DNA of 64,000 nt from Antitrichia curtipendula (Eukaryota > Streptophyta > Bryopsida > Hypnales > Leucodontaceae). Both the position numbers and the translations under genes were made by a program. Shown here piece after piece: positions 41,441 through 52,983 of the stretch. The number at the start of each line of letters is the position of its first letter. The first letter of the stretch is position 1. Below the pieces are notes generated by a model. The model worked only from the letters and a program-made list of their open reading frames with translations. It was not told the origin of the DNA and did not search any database. The DNA is taken from NCBI GenBank assembly GCA_951230915.1, contig OX579641.1, positions 6,882,001 through 6,946,000 on the forward strand, in the 5' to 3' direction.

Positions 41441-42063
41441 AAATTACAGTCGACTCTAAATAGTTGTACAATCAGCTAATCAGCTGAAATTTGCTGATAC
41501 CTTTGAATGAATGTAAAAATAATCTGCGTTTACAAACAAGGACGAGCAAAAAATCAGAAGCAGGTTCACAAGCAAATAGAAACTCAAATGTTGCAGAGGC
41601 AGATTTAGGAAACTAAAAAAATGTGGGGGTAGCATGAACTGTTGATGTTATTGTGATGCTGTCATATGTTGATGTGATCTGGCTAAATAGAATCTATTAG
41701 ACTCTCAACCAAAACGTGGGAAGGTATGTAAATGACATTCTAGAATATCCTGCAATATTATTGGCTTTAGCACACTTTTCACAAATTCGAAGTAACTGAT
41801 TTTTAATGCAAAGATTGCCAAGGCAGTCACAAAAAGGAGGATAGAGTGTCCCACTTACCAAAATTAAAATAAATAAAATCAACTACCCATCATCCAGGAG
41901 TATCGAGTATAAGCCTGTTTCGATACACAAACCACAATTAGTTAGACATCATAGGAAATCCAAAAAACTCGGCATGCAAAACTTGGTCCAGTTTTGAATT
42001 ACATCTTTCAATCAAATCTGTCGTTTGAAACCATGAATCAATCTCGGTTTGAATTCTGCGTAC

Positions 42064-45000
42064 CTATTCATTCTTCGGTAATCGAAACGTTCGCTTCAAA
42101 TACTTGGAAGCCGAGTCATCGCCTCGATAGCAGAGAACTCGCAACAACGTATCCGCGTCAGAAGCACTCCAATTGCCCGTCGTAGGCGGAAGCGAGGGTT
42201 TCATTCCACCTTTCCCCATTCCATTAGCAGCTTGAAATCTATGAATCAGCTCATGGGTAGGACAAGAAAACAAGGAAACGATTTCATTTGCCAAAGCTGC
42301 TTCTCTGTCCACCTTGTCCGCAGGCAGTCCATCTCCATCTGCGATGAAGAGATCCTTCAACCTCTTGAGATCCCCTTTCAGCAAAGCTCCGTCATTAAAA
42401 GTGAAAGATCGATTGGGACCAGCGGCCATGAGAACCAGCATCAGCCCTTCGAAACACGCGCGCATGAGGGCAAAGATCACTCGGTTCCGCAAACGATCCG
42501 CGGACGTCTCAGAAATCACGCCCAGTTGGACATCCAACTCGTCAATGACTTCACCGATTTGGGCATTCGCCACGCCTCCAATGTAAAGCCCATCCCACAG
42601 CACAGGCTTCAAGTCCACGAAAACCACTCGGTAGGCGGCGATCTCCATGAGCTTGTCAATCCCTTCCTTCAGTACACTCCTGGTCTGATACAAATTGCTG
42701 TCCACCGGCTCTGCACTGGGTTGCATGGAAGGATGGTGATGAGAAAAATCAGGATCCTTTTGCCAACCAAAACGAATCTTCTTCTCAACGCCGTCGATCT
42801 CTGTGTTGAGATGGTGAAGGGTGTTCATGCGCACACAAATGTGGGGTAAGTTGTAGACTTCGTTGGAGGTTGGGCCCTTCCGTTGGTGGCCCTTCGCTCT
42901 ATGGCCACTCTTCTCACTCTTCCCCTTCACACCGAACCAAGATTTCTTCGTCTTGCATCGCGTTAGAGGAGGAATTGGTGGAATCAGCGCATCTTTTGAA
43001 CCTGGAAACCCAAATAAATTAGTTCAAAAAAACACCAGCTTTACCTTACATAAGTACTATCTGCACCGAACAGAACTGTGTACCAAAGGTTCATCTGCAA
43101 CACAAGATTGAGCGAAAGAACTGGATTCAATCCGAAAACTGGCTTAAATGACGTTACAATTGACAAAGTTTAGTGGCTACGATCTTAACACTGAACTTAC
43201 CACAATTACCAATTGCTTGCGTGGCATAACTCTTGACCGCACGGTCGACACCGTTCACCAATTCCTGGAGCAAGTCCGGGAACTGAGAAACGGGGAGTGC
43301 AAAATACCCGTCGAGAGTTTCATCCACAATACGCAGAAGCTCCACCGCTGATGGAGCGTAACGCTCTTTCAAAGAATCAGGCTCCCACGTCTGACACACA
43401 AGCCAAAAGCATAGAAACGAGTTGTAAGAATCAAGTAAATTGACTATTAACCCTTAAAGCTTTTTTGCATTTTTTTTCTTATTTTGGTGAATGTAAATAC
43501 TGGATTCAACTCTTTACATTCAACTCTTTCGGAAATACTGGACATGGTAAGAGCATACACCCCCCCAAATGCAAAAATTTACTCTTCCCCTAAATTAAAT
43601 AGATTGGCGAAGCTTGCCACTGGTTCTCAAACTTTAGGAGTTATTTCTAGAGGAAACAAATAGATTGCTAAGAAAAGAAACACACCTCCTGCTCAACGTT
43701 GCGGTTCACCATATCCCTTAGAAGTTGCAGCCTTCCGTCCACCCATTTCCTGGCCAAATCGCCTACAATTTTGTCCGCTTCAAACGGCGGCATTTCCCTG
43801 ATCAATCCCTTCCCTCCATCCTCAGCATCCACACCCTCTTCCACAGCGATTTGGACCAAAGCCTTTTCTAATTGATCCGCCGCTTCCAAGACTAGCATTG
43901 TGTCTGGGGTTAACGCAGTCACTCCTGACATGTACTGCTTGATTTCCCGACTGTAGCACGCGTGGAGCGTGGCTGCAGCCACCCCTCCTGCATACGGATG
44001 CCACTCCTTCAACACAGGGCTGTAGGTCTCGATTTCCATAGTCGCAAGGGCTGAGGTGTCTCTGGCAAGCTGGGCCAGAGCTGGTACGGGCTCATCCGCA
44101 GCTTTTCTTCTGACATCCACGCTCTCCATCATCTGCACACGATCAGTACAAGAACATCATTCCCATGTTCGTCTTGACAGGAGGATTACAAACGACTTTG
44201 AGGGAGTCTCCCTCTCCAAGCCCCCTCATTTGCTATTGGGAAGTACTCCTTTGCAGGTCATGACCTTTGGATTGGTGTAAACCACCACATGGGCATGACA
44301 TGGCAAAAAGAACATTAAATTTTTTTTTAAAGTTAAAAAACATTAAAAATATTAGAAGATAGCGCTTTTCAGCAAGGATCTCTAGTTCAGTCAGACCCAC
44401 CTCCTTGAGGTGGGTCTTAACTATCATTACGGGAGCTCAAAAATTGGGGACTTTTGTTACCACATAGGAAAAAAAGTGCACATGGGAAGTGGGTCTAACT
44501 ATCATTTAGTTAGACCCGGAGCTCAAAATTTTCAAAATTGGAGGACTTTTGCTACTACATAGGAAAAAAGTGCACTCCCACGTCATTGGGACTATTTGGA
44601 GACCCGTGACTCTCATGAAGACCTGTGACCTCTCATTTCATGGTGTCGAAGTGTAAACCCACCATTTTCCAAGGACTTCTCATTTATATAGTGTGTAATG
44701 TTGATTAATTAGTATGGGTCCCCTTAAAACCCCTATTCAGTGTAGAAGTCTAACAACAGAACAAGTCCTGGAGCTCCATCAACAGGGATAAAAAACCAAG
44801 CTTCCAATGAAGGCTGTAGCCTAAAGTAACTTATGCTTCAGATAGCAACACTAAACAGAAAAAGAAAAAAAAGAAGAAAAGGTGTGCATTGCGAAGATAG
44901 AGTGCTTGATTGTGGGCGAAGATTGAGTACCTGGGCAAATGCAGTTCGAATGGAAGACCGAACATACAAATCCACCGTATTAATCACAATATTGGGTGGG

Positions 45001-47856
45001 CTCTTTTGCCTGCGTCTCTTGTCCGTGAAGATATCCTCCCCAACAATCTCCGCGCTTTGCACCGCCAACGCCAGCACCTTCCCTAGCGGCCCTTCCGCCC
45101 CCTCAGGAAACGAATCGTGATACGCCAGGAGCCTCTTCTCCGCCCAAGCCTGAATCGTCGTCAAAATCGCATGCAGCAGATTCCACTGCTCAGGCCTGCA
45201 GCTCTTGTACTCCTTAACCACTTCCCCCATCTGGGTCTCCGCCGCTCCCAGCAGGTCCACTTCCGTTTGCCCCGTGAAAATGTACTGCCGAAACAGCACC
45301 CACATGAACAGCATGTTGTGCGTCAGCTGGTCAATTCCCAGCACCCCCCACGTCTTCTTAATCATCTCCATCAAGTCGTCCAGCTCCTCCAACACGGTTC
45401 CTTCTTCCACCGTGTCGAAACAGCTCCCCAACAGAGAGGCGTAGAGGTTGGCATTCAAGGGGTACCCGTCCACCCAGTGCAGAATGTCCTCCTCGGTCTC
45501 TCCGTTGTAGGGTCGAGTGGCCCGCGTCATGGCGGCGCTTCGTAACGCTTGGATGCTTTCGGTGTTTTTGCCGGTGTCGGAGCAGCGGCTGTACATCTCC
45601 TTCAAGCATTGGCGGAGACGGAGAGCGTCCACGCCGTTGGAGTCGCCGCGGACGAGAGGGTGAGCGAGGAGACCGGCTTCTAAGATGCGAAGCTGACGCT
45701 TCAACCAACGGATGTGCTCCGCGGAGTCGGTGAAGGTGGAGGCCGGGATGTTTTGGAGAAGCTCCAGGGGGACGAGCATGAGCTCTGTGCGCTTGGTGGC
45801 CTAAGGAGGGGGGGAAAACAGACGTTCAGAAGCTCTTAATCAGCATAAGTTTAAGAAAGACCTATTTCTGTTCTGTCATAAACAAAGACTACCCTTTTTG
45901 AAAACTGTTTTTTTTACAATAAACAAAGCAACTACTCTGTTGAGAGGCTCTGTCCCAGTAGCACTGCCTCTCTTTTATATTAAGGTCCTACTCCCATGCA
46001 GCTTCTGTCAATGCAAAGGCTCCTCCGCTTCTGTTCGAATCCAACAAATACTACGGTTTTACTGGTTCCAATGTGGGTTTGGGTGTTACGCTTGACAAGG
46101 TGTCGTGCATGACATAATCATACTATTTAAACTTAGTGCAGGTCTAAATATTTAATGCTAATACCCACCGATAATTTGTGTAGTGACACTAATTTTGCAC
46201 ACTATACTAAAATTGCGCCCTCACAACTAGGATAAATCAATGTAGCTCGAGGAAATCCAACAATCAATATAAGCTCTTCTTGGCACAGCTTTAAAAAGAG
46301 TTTTTTGGGGGATGTTTTTTGTTGTCAACACAGAACTACTTTTTGAAAACTCATTTACATCTGTTGAATTAACCTTCCTAATGATGTTTGCATTTACTTA
46401 TCTTGACAAACGCAGGTATGAGAATTCAAAGAAAATGAACGAATCATGGCACGTCAAGATGTTATTGGTTGCAAAGTGGGCTTTCGATGACACGCTTGGT
46501 AGCTCCTATCCATCAATACACAAGCTCTTATTGACACATCTTTAAAAAGCTTTATTTTTGGATGTTTTTAAGAAAATATTCTTGGTTTGTCATTACGAAG
46601 ACTAACATTTCTACCAGTGAAGTCTCGTTGCATCATTCTTCCTAATCATGTGTTGCATACACTTATCTTGGCAAGGGCTGTGAAGGGATCATGTCCGGTA
46701 AAGAAGAAGTAATTGGTTGCAATAAGGGATTTGGGAACCCTACCTGACCAGCTGCAGCACGAGAAAGAGCCCGCCGTGTCCGCATATCCACAGGCTCCGG
46801 AATCAACATCTGGTCTCGCATGAGCTCCGCCGTGGTGCGTGCTTTGCCCCTGCGAGATGCGCCTGTCTTGGCTTTCAGACCCAGCGCTTTCTTCATTCGG
46901 CTTGCAGCAACTGCTGTCATGGATTTTTCAGGTTTCGACCGGGCTGATCCAACACTCCTTGCACTCAACGCCGTCGTCCCAATTGCAGCCAGCAGAATCT
47001 CGTAGGCTGATTCTCGGTAGTCATCCTCTGTACACACATTTGGAAATCAATCAATCAATCAAAAGCCCATAAGAAAACCTGTTACAGGTCATCATCAAAA
47101 TGTAAACACTATTGTTGCGAACTGGATGATCAATTATGAAAGGCAGGAAACATAAAAACAAGAATGACCCAAAAATGAGGAAGTTGAAGAAACATTGCTC
47201 CCTGTGAAAAAACAAAAACAAAATATTACAGAACTGCAATCTTCGAATCATTCTATTTATTGTCGTCCATGATTTCATATGTCACCCCCAAAGTGTGCAA
47301 CACAGTAAATGAACTTTGTTATTAAACAGTGTACTTGATTTAACCTAGGACCACCACCATCAATGAGACCAAAGAGGGTAAAGAGAACTTTTTGACATAA
47401 ATTTTAACAGAAATGCAATGATTCTATTTATTGTCAATCATGATTTCATATGCCACCCCACAAGCATGCAATACAGTAAATGAGCTACATTATCAAACAG
47501 TGAACTTGATTTAACCTAGGACCACCACCATCAATGAGACCAAAGAGAGTAAAGCGAACTTTTTCAGTGTTTTTTGAGTGTATAGTCAGTTGATCAATAA
47601 GTGCCCTGGAAGCTCAGGATTTTCCCTTTTTTAGGCTAAACGTTTTGACTCCAATCTCATCCATCCAGAGATACACTAATCTACAGTAAATCAAACACAA
47701 AACCTACAAAGCACTGTATTAAACACCATATCCTATTCTAATTAGCATAAACACCATACCTGTCAAGTCGACCTTCACCCTTGGTATTGGATTTCCGATT
47801 TCAGGACTCGACGTGACTCTCTGCCTCGACCCATCCGACTGAGCTGACGGCGCCAT
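42064..47856 (-). CDS. PATROL1-like MUN-domain (DUF810) protein, complete, 6 coding exons
   Basis: Exons on the minus strand are 47856-47760, 47027-46744, 45800-44931, 44132-43686, 43390-43201 and 43001-42064. All junctions are GT-AG with consistent phase, giving 941 aa, within the usual DUF810 range. Landmarks include EDDYRESAYEILLAA (about 33), VDLYVRSSIRTAFAQ (end of exon 3, about 417), PALTRC-like PPLTRCKTKKSWFG (start of exon 6, about 637) and the C-terminal block LLRVLCYRGDDSASKYLKR followed by the stop. The Arabidopsis relative PATROL1 is a Munc13-like MUN protein that promotes delivery of the plasma-membrane H+-ATPase in guard cells; a vesicle-tethering role here is inferred from the family. 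The start is the only ATG upstream of the conserved EDDYRESAYE block in frame with exon 2. Introns 2 and 3 carry tandem duplications and a MITE. Confidence 0.95.
44197..44410 (+). repeat. Dispersed repeat in intron 3 of the PATROL1-like gene; related empty site for the CACTA insertion
   Basis: TTGAGGGAGTCTCCCTCTCC at 44,198 and the following GGTCATGAcCTTTGGATTG, GCAAGGAtCTCT and CTCCTTGAgGTG blocks match 54,923-55,135 to the right of the CACTA element. Here the sequence is continuous where the other copy is interrupted by the transposon. Confidence 0.65.
44410..44575. repeat. Two-copy tandem duplication in intron 3 of the PATROL1-like gene
   Basis: Units at 44,410-44,481 and 44,489-44,575 share GTGGGTCTtAACTATCATT, CGGAGCTCAAAATT (one base different), GGACTTTTG and ACATAGGAAAAAA then GTGCAC. 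The second unit has a short extra piece (TAGTTAGACCC) forming a dyad with GGGTCTAACTA. Confidence 0.75.
45940..46045. repeat. Dispersed repeat shared by introns of two genes, copy 1
   Basis: CCAGTAGCACTGCCTCTCTT, then AGCTTCTGTCAATGCAAAGG and CTCCTCC, match 63,318-63,425 in the hexosaminidase gene. Both copies are intronic, though on opposite strands relative to transcription. Confidence 0.6.
46100..46248 (-). mobile_element. Partial copy of the GACTACA-ended MITE family, in intron 2 of the PATROL1-like gene
   Basis: The reverse complement reads GAGCTACATTGATTTATCCT, then a GAGGGCGCAA block and AAATTAGTGTCACTAC, collinear with 62,252-62,449. The other terminus is degraded. Confidence 0.6.
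46262..46735. repeat. Tandem duplication of about 250 bp inside intron 2 of the PATROL1-like gene
   Basis: TCAATATAAGCTCTTCTTGG at 46,262 recurs as TCAATACACAAGCTCTTATT at 46,512. Downstream, CTTTAAAAAG, GGATGTTTTT, CTTCCTAATsATG and ATTGGTTGCAA repeat in order. The second unit ends about 9 bases from the exon 2 splice donor. Confidence 0.7.
47228..47568. repeat. Tandem duplication, 171-bp period, in intron 1 of the PATROL1-like gene
   Basis: TTCTATTTATTGTC occurs at 47,251 and 47,422. The following CATGATTTCATATG, CAgTAAATGA and CCTAGGACCACCACCATCAA blocks are nearly identical, so the duplication is recent compared with the one in intron 2. Confidence 0.85.
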
Positions 47857-48780
47857 AGCTCCAATTTCTTCACCTAAAGCAATTCCACCACTCCTTTCTT
47901 CTTCTCCTCAGCAGCAGCAGTCAATAACTACCTTCAATTCCAACGCCTCCCCTAGTTTACGCAGCACCCTCACACAACGTGCAGCTCTTCCCAACTCTAA
48001 AAACAAAATGAAAAACGGAGAAAAGAAAAGTAAGCGCGTAGAAACCATCAGACACCAAGCGCGCGCGCGACCTTCTCAAAATTTCTCACAAAGTAAAAGA
48101 GAAATCAAAAGTACCACCAAGAAGAGCAAAACACACAAGACCCAAACAGGAGAACCTCGTTCAGATCAAGCCCCAATACGAACCTAAAGAGCCACCCCAA
48201 AGCCGAAAACCCAAAACACCGTGCAGCCTTGTTCACGCCATCCCAAATCGCTTCCACCCCCACTCGTCCATGATTGTTGCTGTATCTCTTAGCCGCCTCC
48301 CTTTCACCCACATTGGGCTTTTTCCAGATCCCTCCTCCCCTGCTGCACACTACCATATCCCACAGTCAGATCCTGTCTGTCTGTCTGTCCGTCCGTCCTT
48401 GCGAAACGCGGCAATGGCCGGTTGTCCCCAATGTCCTCGAACTCCACCACACGCTCCCTCAGTTCTCAGATCTATATACTGTACATCGCCCGACTGAGCG
48501 TCGCTCTGAATCATGTCTGGACGCGGGATCTGACTACTGACCTGTGCGCGCGCGAGACTCGAGGAATGTCGGTGTGGAAGTATCGAAAAAATGCAAAAGC
48601 AGGGCACGAAGTTCGTCGCAGCAGCAGCAGGAGCAGCGAGTAGCCGTAGTAGTGTAGTGAAGTGGAAAGCCAAAGCACACGGCTGGGTTGCGGAGAGTAG
48701 TTGCGGCAGCAGTGCGACGGAGCGGAAAAGGCGAGGGCGGCACGGCGACTTTGGGATGCGCTTCGGTAACGGACCCAAAA
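47857..48780 (-). promoter_or_regulatory. 5' leader and promoter region of the PATROL1-like gene
   Basis: This region above the start codon is GC-richer than its surroundings, with CpG-dense stretches at about 48,240-48,780, a GCGCGCGCGCG run at about 48,060 and a CTGT/CCGT tetranucleotide run at 48,375-48,398. TATATAG on the minus strand at about 48,471-48,477 is a possible TATA box. No protein-like frame is convincing here. The transcription start is not determinable by eye. Confidence 0.45.
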
Positions 48781-48869
48781 ATTACAACCTTTAGGCTTGC
48801 CAGGCCTATAATTAGTGTGGGTTGGATCTACTGGGTCTGACACGGGGGCGGGGATTTCCTGGACCAATT

Positions 48870-51800
48870 TTTCTCGAAGTGCTCACTTTGGGTGCACGTT
48901 AGGGCTATCCGAAATGTTGCAACCAGGGCCTTTATTTTCGGCATTGGACCAGAAAGAAATAAAATAAAACAAAAATGGGCTGAAAATTGGCAACAAATCA
49001 TGAAGTTTCTCACTTGAAAACTTCAAATTTATAAATAAAAAATTGGATGAAATTGCTAGATTGTGGATGAAAATAGAACTATAGACATGTGATATGTAGT
49101 AATGTGACATTTTCTATCTAATATGTCAATGAATGTTGAAATTTGAAGCACCACTATAACATTCTATTTTGCCACTGTAGCAATTCATCAAAAATGAAAA
49201 AAGAGACTCGTTTAGAACCAATGATTAATACAGAGTACAATTTTGGAGAAGGAGCCAGTTATTTCCTCAATACTCAAGTGATATTTGGTTGATATTTGGC
49301 TCAAGTAATATTTCAATTGGCTGATACTTGAATGATACTCGGATGATATTTGATGACATCTATATCAAATTTAGGTGATACTTAGGTAAAATTTCAAGTC
49401 CAGTTCAAAGTTCCAATTCAAATTTTTTTTGCAAATTTGGAATTCATATTTGGAATCAGAGATCCCTAATTAGTTTAAATACATCAATAATAATCCTTGG
49501 ATCGGCCCCAAATAGGGGGCTTTTTTATTACATGCACCCCTGGTAAGGCCGAGCGATGGGGTTGAATATTTATCCAGGGGTGACATTGAATATTTATCCA
49601 GGGTGAAGTTGAATATTTCAAGTCCAGTTCAAAGTGCTGTAACTTTTGCATCCAAAGTCCAAATTCAATAAAACTTGTTGGAAAAGTTGAGTTCTCCCCT
49701 CTAGTTTGTGTGGTAAAAAATTCAGATTAATCCAAGGTTTATTGATTTTTTGGAAGCCAATCGAAGTTCACAACTTCAATTTGAGTTCACCAAATTGTAT
49801 TTTAGGGCTGCAACTTCGGGGCCATGTATCTCCTTCATCCATTGCTCATTTTCAATATAAAAAAATTGGGTTTTGTTCCCCTTGAAGTATAGTTATTGTG
49901 GTAAAGTTTTCATGCCAATCCAAGTTGTTTTGAATGTTTGGGAGCAATTCGAAGTTCCAAATCCTGCCATTTTTGGAGTATAGTGAACTTTGGCAGCTTG
50001 TTTCTTCTTCATACAGAGTCCATTTTCAATAATTCTTTTTGGAAAAATTGCGAATACTAGTTTAGTTTTTGTGGCTAAAATTTCATATTAATCCAAGAAT
50101 TAATGAGTGACAAAAAAGCATTCTAGTAGAATGAGGTTCAGCTTTAGATCTGTTTTTTGCAATTTTTCTTGCTGATTTTTGACATTTCAAAGCCTTTTTG
50201 TAGACACAATGAGTCAATTGAATGAATTTTTTTCCACCAATGTGTTCGTATACTAGTTTTGAATCATTTTGTAGTGTAAAGTTTTTTCATTTGAGTAGGT
50301 TTAGAAAGCAAATTTCACCTCCAAATGTGTTTTTGGGAAAATTTCAGCATCCATTTTCAACACTAAAACATTATGATCTTGCAATATATGTGACCAATTG
50401 ACTTCAAATTTTGTACATGTCATCTACAACATGTACACTACAAGATTGTACGGTTGAGATTTGTATAACTTGAAGACATTTAGATCCAAAAAGCTTCAAA
50501 AGCAATGATGTTTTTGAACTCCAGAAATTGAATGTCACTTTGGGGTTAAGGGGCAATATAGAAAGCAATCTTTGGCACGATGATATAATTGTTTACATTA
50601 TATATATTTGTATGAAACATATGAAATGTGGATGATACTTAAATTGTTCATGCCAAAGAGTGTGCATTCATCCCCCCAAAGAGCAATATTGTCCTTATAA
50701 TATGTAGTAAATCAATCAATAATTTAATCAATTGAAAATAGGAGAATATATCGCCTAATATTCCTCAAAAAATTATATTGCTTTGGAGCAAAATATTTTT
50801 CAACCCCTCTCATTGATGAACAATATTTTCTTAGTTTGGGTTCAAACCCTAGAGGGATAGGGCTACTAATGACCAATTGAAAGTAGTCACCCTAAAACTC
50901 CAACTATTAGAGTTATTCGTAAAGTCATCCCTAGTTTGATACCTAGTTTTAAACAAGCTCTTATACAAATTGGTGAAAGGAGGTAAAGCAATCCATATGG
51001 GATATGTAAATGGTTGGAGTTGTAAGTAACTTGTAAGAGCTTGGAGGAGCTCAATCTTAAAATAAACCCATATCCTTTGAGAGTTCATAAAGAACAGTGG
51101 ATTTCATTATAAAAACAACCTCTCCGCCCTCCATTCTCGCTAATTGTGAATGTACAATTTCTGTGACAGGTAAACTCAGGTCCAAACTTTTTTAGGCACC
51201 ATTTCGATGCGAAAGAAAGTTTGGTCCCAAGTTTTGTTTTGCTAGTGTTGATTGCGCGAGCTTTTTACTTTTTCACCTGCTTTTTTACATAAAGCAGGGG
51301 TTCAAACCCCAGTTTTACCTCTAAACTCGGGTTTACTTTACGAATAACTCTATTGAACCAATCAAAAGTTCAATGAATTGGATGACTTCACAATTAACTC
51401 AAGAAACAAAGAATGATATCTAATTGTAATATACAAAAGTTATAAGAGGTAAAAGTTGAATTGGTAGATTTTCTAAAAACATGTCATATTTTTTATGTTC
51501 TCAACTTAAAAAGAGTGCAATGAGCATTTACATTTTTTTTTGGATTTTAATGGGTTTGAATTTTAGATGATCCTTGAAATTGGATGATCCTACCTTCCCA
51601 AGTACCTTCTACACCTTTTACAAGGAAGAAAAAATCTTCAGTGCATTTTTTGAACAAATGGTAGGTATCCATTCACAACGTTCTATATCTCGACTTACAA
51701 CAAATTCAGTGACAGGCACAAGGAGAAGCTTTACAATTGAGACTCCCCTTATTAATAGCCCATTGAAGGTGTGCATAGTCTTGGCAAATTAGTCCCAAGG

Positions 51801-52440
51801 CCACTTTTTAATTCCTTGTTTGTTCTACCCATGTAACGTGGTATTTGACCTTTCAACCAATCATAAACATTCTTATTTGCAAAAGCAAGAAGAATCTTCA
51901 TCATTGCTAATCCAGTAAACTATTTGTAAAAGAAAAAAATAGTTTTTGATGAAGTTGCCAATGTCGACAAAATTGCAACTTTCTCCATGCCAAAAAGAAT
52001 ATTTCCTTGGTTCCAAGCATTAATTGCGTGCTATATTCACCTCCCAAATGGCAGAGCTAGCCAAAATAACATATCATTGGTCATAGTTGTATTCTATATT
52101 CTTGTACCGATACCAATAGTAAAGGATAGGTTTGGCACAAAATAATTCTTAAAATACACGAGTTTTTTGCAAACTTGTTTTTTTTAAATATATTTTTATT
52201 TGAAGGGAAAAGTCTATTTTTAGTTATTATTTTTGACATATCTATTAAATTCTATTAATAAAAAGGGGAGGAAAGGAAATATTTTGATTGTATCCTTCAT
52301 TTCTACTAACATAGAGGGGGTGGGGGGTGGGGTGAACATTTACCCAAAGGTGGGGTTGGATATTTACCCAAGGGTAGGGTTGAACAGATAGTTATCCAAG
52401 GTTGAATATTTATCCAGGGGTGGGGCTGATATATTTAGGT
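48870..52440. other. AT-rich intergenic DNA with scattered minisatellite-like pieces
   Basis: No gene is supported. At 49,556-49,620 and again at 52,330-52,440 there are two to four copies of a GGTTGAATATTTATCCAGGG unit of about 25 bp. About 49,620-50,300 contains a phrase (AACTTTTGCATCCAAAGTCC) also seen in other dispersed repeats of the window. Confidence 0.5.
52330..52440. repeat. Minisatellite-like array, unit about 25 bp
   Basis: Imperfect units of the type GGGGTTGgATATTTAcCCAa repeat about four times. The same unit appears at 49,556-49,620, so it is dispersed as well as tandem. Confidence 0.6.
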
Positions 52441-52453
52441 ACTTATGCTGAGG

Positions 52454-52684
52454 CGGGGTGAACTGGCCCCCTCGCTCGTCCTCCCAAAGTCCATCCAAGG
52501 GTGCACATTAAAAACAGCCCCATATTTTGTGCCGTGTAAAATCTATTTTCTGTAGCCCCTCTATCTAATTTGGGGCCTTTGTTTGCAAATATGAATTCAG
52601 AATTTGCAAAAAAATTCATGCATGGAAAATAAAAATTTTTAGGGTTTTTAGGGAGACAAGCGAGGGGGGCAGTTCACCCCGGCC
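52454..52684. mobile_element. 231-bp Mutator-like MITE with a 10-bp target duplication
   Basis: TATGCTGAGG at 52,444-52,453 is repeated exactly at 52,685-52,694. Between them, the left end CGGGGTGAACTGGCCCCCTC and the right end complement GGCCGGGGTGAACTGCCCCC match over about 30 bp, continuing CGCTyGTC. Terminal repeats of this length with a 9-11-bp duplication are typical of Mutator-like elements. There is no coding capacity. Confidence 0.82.
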
Positions 52685-52983
52685 TATGCTGAGGTCTCAA
52701 ACTCATTCAATCATGGATCCCCAAACTTTCAGTTGGGTCCCTCCATAGACTTAAAAAATAACACTAATTTACAATTCATGTGCAACGGACTTTTTGAATA
52801 CTGTGTGGTTTGATGGAGCGCATGGTTCAAACTTTCCCAACTCAAGTTTGGAAACTCAACCTGAATCCCCAATCCAACATGTTGTGTACTGTACACTTGG
52901 GGGTTGAAAATGAAACTTCAATTTTGAAATCTACCCAAAGTTTGGTTTACACCAAAAATAAGCGGGGCCAAATAATTGAGGAA

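Noticed and set aside
51280..51330. A GGGGTTCAAACCCC segment resembling a tRNA T-arm / B box
   Set aside because: No A box, anticodon arm or acceptor stem could be paired with it, so a tRNA or SINE call is unsupported.
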